A DNA stretch of 44,272 bases from UBA11710 sp049287025 (GTDB lineage: Bacteria > Patescibacteriota > Patescibacteriia > Magasanikbacterales > UBA922). The stretch covers positions 1 through 44,272 of the forward strand of contig JBAQFA010000006.1 of the NCBI GenBank assembly GCA_049287025.1, read 5' to 3'. The position numbers and the translations under genes are program-made. Shown here piece after piece: positions 40,737-44,272 of this stretch. Positions within the stretch are counted from its first letter, which is position 1. Each line of letters starts with the position of its first letter. Under the pieces are notes generated by a model that was given only the letters and a program-made list of their open reading frames with translations, had not been told where the DNA came from and made no database searches.

Positions 40737-41471
40737 ATGAAATTCAACATTATAACAATTTTTCCAAAAATAATTTCTGACTATTGTGATGAAACCATTC
40801 TTAATCGTGCGCAAAAAAATAATTTGATAAATATCAATCCAGTTAATTTGCGTGATTTTACCGAGGACAATCACAAGACCGTAGATGATACGCCATATGG
40901 CGGGGGAGCAGGTATGGTGATGAAACCAGAACCAATTTATAAAGCTTTAAAAAGTTTGGACGCGATTCCATTTTGTAAGGATGATGCATTATCAAAATTA
41001 AAAAAGATTTTTAGTTCAGATATAAAAAAGAAAAAGCGGACAATTTTACTTTCACCCCGGGGCAGGCAATTTGATCAGCGGGTTGCAGAACAGTGGAGTA
41101 AGCTTGATGAAATAACTTTTGTTTGCGGTCGTTATGAAGGGATTGATCAGCGAGTAGTGGATCATATGGTGGACGAAGAAATTTCTATTGGACCATATGT
41201 TTTGGCCGGTGGAGAACTTGGTGCTTTGGTAATGATTGAAGCGGTCTCGCGTTTGTTGCCAGGAGTTTTGGGTAATGAAAAAAGTCTTTTGGAAGAGACG
41301 TTTAACAAGAAAACAATAAATCAAGAAAACAATAAATCAAGTGAAGTTGAAGTTGAATATGGACAGTATACCAAGCCGGCGGATTTTAAAGGATGGAAAG
41401 TGCCGAGTGTTTTGCTTTCAGGTAATCACGCGGAGATAAAGAAATGGCGTGAGGAAAAACACAGCAAGTAA
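40737..41471 (+). CDS. trmD: tRNA (guanine-N1)-methyltransferase TrmD
   Basis: 244 residues. TrmD signatures: MKFNIITIFPK start, VDDTPYGGGAGMVMKPEP, LLSPRGRQFDQ, CGRYEGIDQRV, SIGPYVLAGGELGALVMIEAVSRL and the C-terminal YTKPADFKGWKVPSVLLSGNHAEIKKWR. It methylates G37 of tRNAs with a G at position 36, such as tRNA-Pro(GGG), using S-adenosylmethionine bound in a trefoil knot. The methylated set would include the tRNA-Pro found in this window. Usually next to rpsP and rplS; here isolated from both. Confidence 0.96.
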   Translation: MKFNIITIFPKIISDYCDETILNRAQKNNLININPVNLRDFTEDNHKTVDDTPYGGGAGMVMKPEPIYKALKSLDAIPFCKDDALSKLKKIFSSDIKKKKRTILLSPRGRQFDQRVAEQWSKLDEITFVCGRYEGIDQRVVDHMVDEEISIGPYVLAGGELGALVMIEAVSRLLPGVLGNEKSLLEETFNKKTINQENNKSSEVEVEYGQYTKPADFKGWKVPSVLLSGNHAEIKKWREEKHSK

Positions 41472-41532
41472 TAAAATACAAAATACACGTAACAAAATAC
41501 AGATTTCAAATAAATTACAAATTTTAAAAAAC

Positions 41533-41562
41533 AAAAAATTCCGAATTGTATCGGAATTTTTT
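41533..41562. terminator. Terminator of trmD
   Basis: AAAAAATTCCGA/TCGGAATTTTTT, symmetrical, so also usable by the converging minus-strand gene. Confidence 0.8.
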
Positions 41563-41565
41563 GTC

Positions 41566-41585
41566 GGGTCCCTCCTTATGGACCC
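41566..41585 (-). terminator. Hairpin after the GC-rich membrane-protein gene
   Basis: GGGTCC/GGACCC stem; on the minus strand it is followed directly by the symmetrical trmD terminator. Confidence 0.5.
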
Positions 41586-41631
41586 CTCCGGTTGGTAAAG
41601 AGCGGTGGCGGGCGAGCGTTGCGTTTCCTCA

Positions 41632-41994
41632 TCAGAACCTCCTTGGCGCAGGCCGTAGTGTCTTTGTCATGAACGCAGACATCGCGATCATGGAGATTCC
41701 GAGACACAGGAAGTAGAGCGTCATGTCCGGACGTGGGTCGTGGTTTTTGGCCGCGATCTGCCCCAGTATCTCACTGACCATGGCCATGCCGGCGATGTTC
41801 ACGCCAATGATGCAGACCTTGACCTCCTTCCAGGTCTCAGATCCGCGAACCAGTGTCACGGCCAGACAGACGATGGACGAGACCATCATCATCTGGAAGA
41901 GAAGCTGTAGAGCCTCCCCCTTGAAAGTTCCGGCGATCCAGAATGAGAACAGGAGACTACTCCAGAACAAAACCTTGTCGATTCTCTTGAACAT
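41632..41994 (-). CDS. GC-rich gene for a four-helix membrane protein
   Basis: 120 residues with four hydrophobic segments (about 8-24, 27-48, 58-80 and 88-108) and basic ends (MFKRIDK, KTLRPAPRRF). No motif recognised. It is GC-rich against AT-rich surroundings, on the minus strand between trmD and the rRNA operon, with a host-like AT-rich promoter upstream. Fifth member of the set of compositionally odd genes. Function unknown. Confidence 0.7.
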   Translation of the reverse strand: MFKRIDKVLFWSSLLFSFWIAGTFKGEALQLLFQMMMVSSIVCLAVTLVRGSETWKEVKVCIIGVNIAGMAMVSEILGQIAAKNHDPRPDMTLYFLCLGISMIAMSAFMTKTLRPAPRRF

Positions 41995-42022
41995 GAGTGC
42001 ACACTCTAGATGGTTTAGTTAT

Positions 42023-42052
42023 TATATAGCATGAAATTATGCTGTTTGTCAA
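42023..42052 (-). promoter_or_regulatory. Promoter of the GC-rich membrane-protein gene
   Basis: Minus strand: TTGACA (42047-42052), 18-base spacer holding GCATGAAATTATGC, TATATA (42023-42028). AT-rich like host promoters although the gene it serves is GC-rich. Confidence 0.6.
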
Positions 42053-42283
42053 TTATATTTAGTTTTTTTTTATTTAAAATTGTTTTAAATTTAATATTAA
42101 TTTGGAATTTTGATTTTATTGTTTGGCATTTTATTAGGTTAATTAGAAATTAGATATTAGAAATTAAAAGCTTTTTTAATGCATTTATCGTGGTTAAACA
42201 AGGGATCTACCCTTACAGGTATCTTTGACCTCACCCCTGACAGGGGATTCGGGATTATTAACAAGTCTGTGTATAACCACCTC
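42053..42283. other. Gene-free AT-rich spacer before the rRNA promoter
   Basis: No gene seen. CACCCCTGACAGGGGAT (42232-42248) is a small hairpin. The rest is low-complexity AT. Confidence 0.4.
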
Positions 42284-42312
42284 TTGACAGGCTTTCTAAA
42301 ATGGTATAGAAT
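42284..42312 (+). promoter_or_regulatory. rRNA operon promoter
   Basis: Perfect TTGACA (42284-42289), 17-base spacer, TAGAAT (42307-42312; overlapping TATAGA). About 355 bases upstream of mature 16S. Confidence 0.75.
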
Positions 42313-42319
42313 TGGCAGG

Positions 42320-42667
42320 CAATTAAAACACTTTTCAAAATTTAGATATTTTCCTAAGTTCAGCCAAGAATACTGGGAAGAAAAAAGAGCAACTACAGTT
42401 TTATGGGTTTCTCTTTTTTCTTTCTGTGAAGCATCCGCCGAGGAGGTGGATTGAAATGGAAAGATGAACATTACAATTTACAGTTACAACAACCAAGTAT
42501 TTTTTAAGAAAAATACTAAGGTGATGGTTCAAAATATAGACACATTCTTTACAGTATGAATGTGGTAAAAACACTTAAAAAGTTTATTCCTCAAAAAAGT
42601 AAACGCAAAGACGTCAAGATCAAAAGCTTAATCCACCTGTAGTGATATAGGTTGGATATAAAAAACT
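42320..42667 (+). promoter_or_regulatory. Leader of the rRNA transcript
   Basis: Non-coding leader. AGGTGGATT (42444-42452) can pair with AATCCACCT (42630-42638), closing a large leader loop. AACTCTTTAATTAAGAGTT (42663-42681) is a palindrome straddling the 16S start and may guide processing. Confidence 0.5.
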
Positions 42668-44196
<1,529 letters not shown>

Positions 44197-44272
44197 TGGA
44201 GATACTCATACGAAAGTATGTGAATCCAAGTCGAGCTTATCCTGATCTCTGATCAGAATCGGCGAACAAGAT
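44197..44272 (+). other. Start of the 16S-23S spacer
   Basis: Contains the hairpin CATAC-GAAA-GTATG (44208-44221) and CTGATCTCTGATCAG (44242-44256). No tRNA within the visible 76 bases. Confidence 0.6.

Noticed and set aside
42179..42454. Small ORFs on both strands in the rRNA leader (91 and 104 residues)
   Set aside because: They overlap the rRNA promoter and the leader pairing; no family resemblance or ribosome-binding site.

Overview
The window is a piece of an AT-rich bacterial chromosome that looks like a member of the Candidate Phyla Radiation (Patescibacteria, Parcubacteria-like). The 16S rRNA gene at the right end carries base changes in normally universal sites that are typical of that radiation. 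The housekeeping genes are mostly +-strand and AT-rich, and stops are read with the standard code (TGA ends several genes). The left part holds the CPR-style type IV secretion/DNA-transport gene set. I cannot place it below the class level from sequence alone.

Layout. 1-21.4 kb: a transport locus made of a small hypothetical gene, a giant secreted cysteine-rich protein (2876 aa), a VirB6/TrbL-like membrane protein with a huge coiled-coil tail, two hypothetical proteins, PrgI, a TraC-like protein, the VirB4 ATPase and a VirB8-like single-pass protein. 21.5-25.1 kb: comF, two tRNA-Ser genes on the minus strand, an Hsp20 chaperone with an almost leaderless promoter, and a VanW-family membrane protein. 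25.1-25.8 kb: a promoter-to-terminator transcription unit without an ORF (candidate structured ncRNA) and a 241-bp element with terminal inverted repeats. 25.8-27.5 kb: clpP and an NrnA-type DHH phosphoesterase on the minus strand. 28.2-33.6 kb: smc, rpsP with a long acidic tail, khpA and a small Cys-motif hypothetical gene. 33.6-34.7 kb: a rearranged tRNA-Pro locus with palindromes inserted in tRNA fragments, then a site-2 protease. 37.2-41.5 kb: the str-type operon rpsL-rpsG-fusA, then trmD. 42.2 kb to the end: the rRNA promoter, leader, 16S rRNA and the start of the spacer.

Five genes break the pattern: 9118-9483, 27639-28055, 34993-35694, 36141-36908 and 41632-41994. All are on the minus strand, visibly GC-rich with GC-ending codons, and sit in gaps between AT-rich genes, with their own hairpin terminators where these can be seen. 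Three have signal peptides or lipoboxes, one is a four-helix membrane protein, and one is a repeat protein. The two at 34.99-36.91 kb form a tandem pair of modules. Their 5' leaders are almost identical (about ten differences in 138 nt) and both are followed by a structured element whose stems differ by compensatory changes. The coding sequences share only the first four codons. This cassette-like arrangement is the best candidate for an undescribed system in the window. It is expressed from a divergent promoter whose -35 box shares a perfect palindrome with the -35 box of the str operon.

A second theme is non-coding palindromic DNA. Imperfect long hairpins built of repeated short words sit in the leaders of rpsL, rpsG, fusA, trmD and smc and in other gaps. 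Short GC-rich palindromes occur in intergenic DNA and inside broken tRNA copies.
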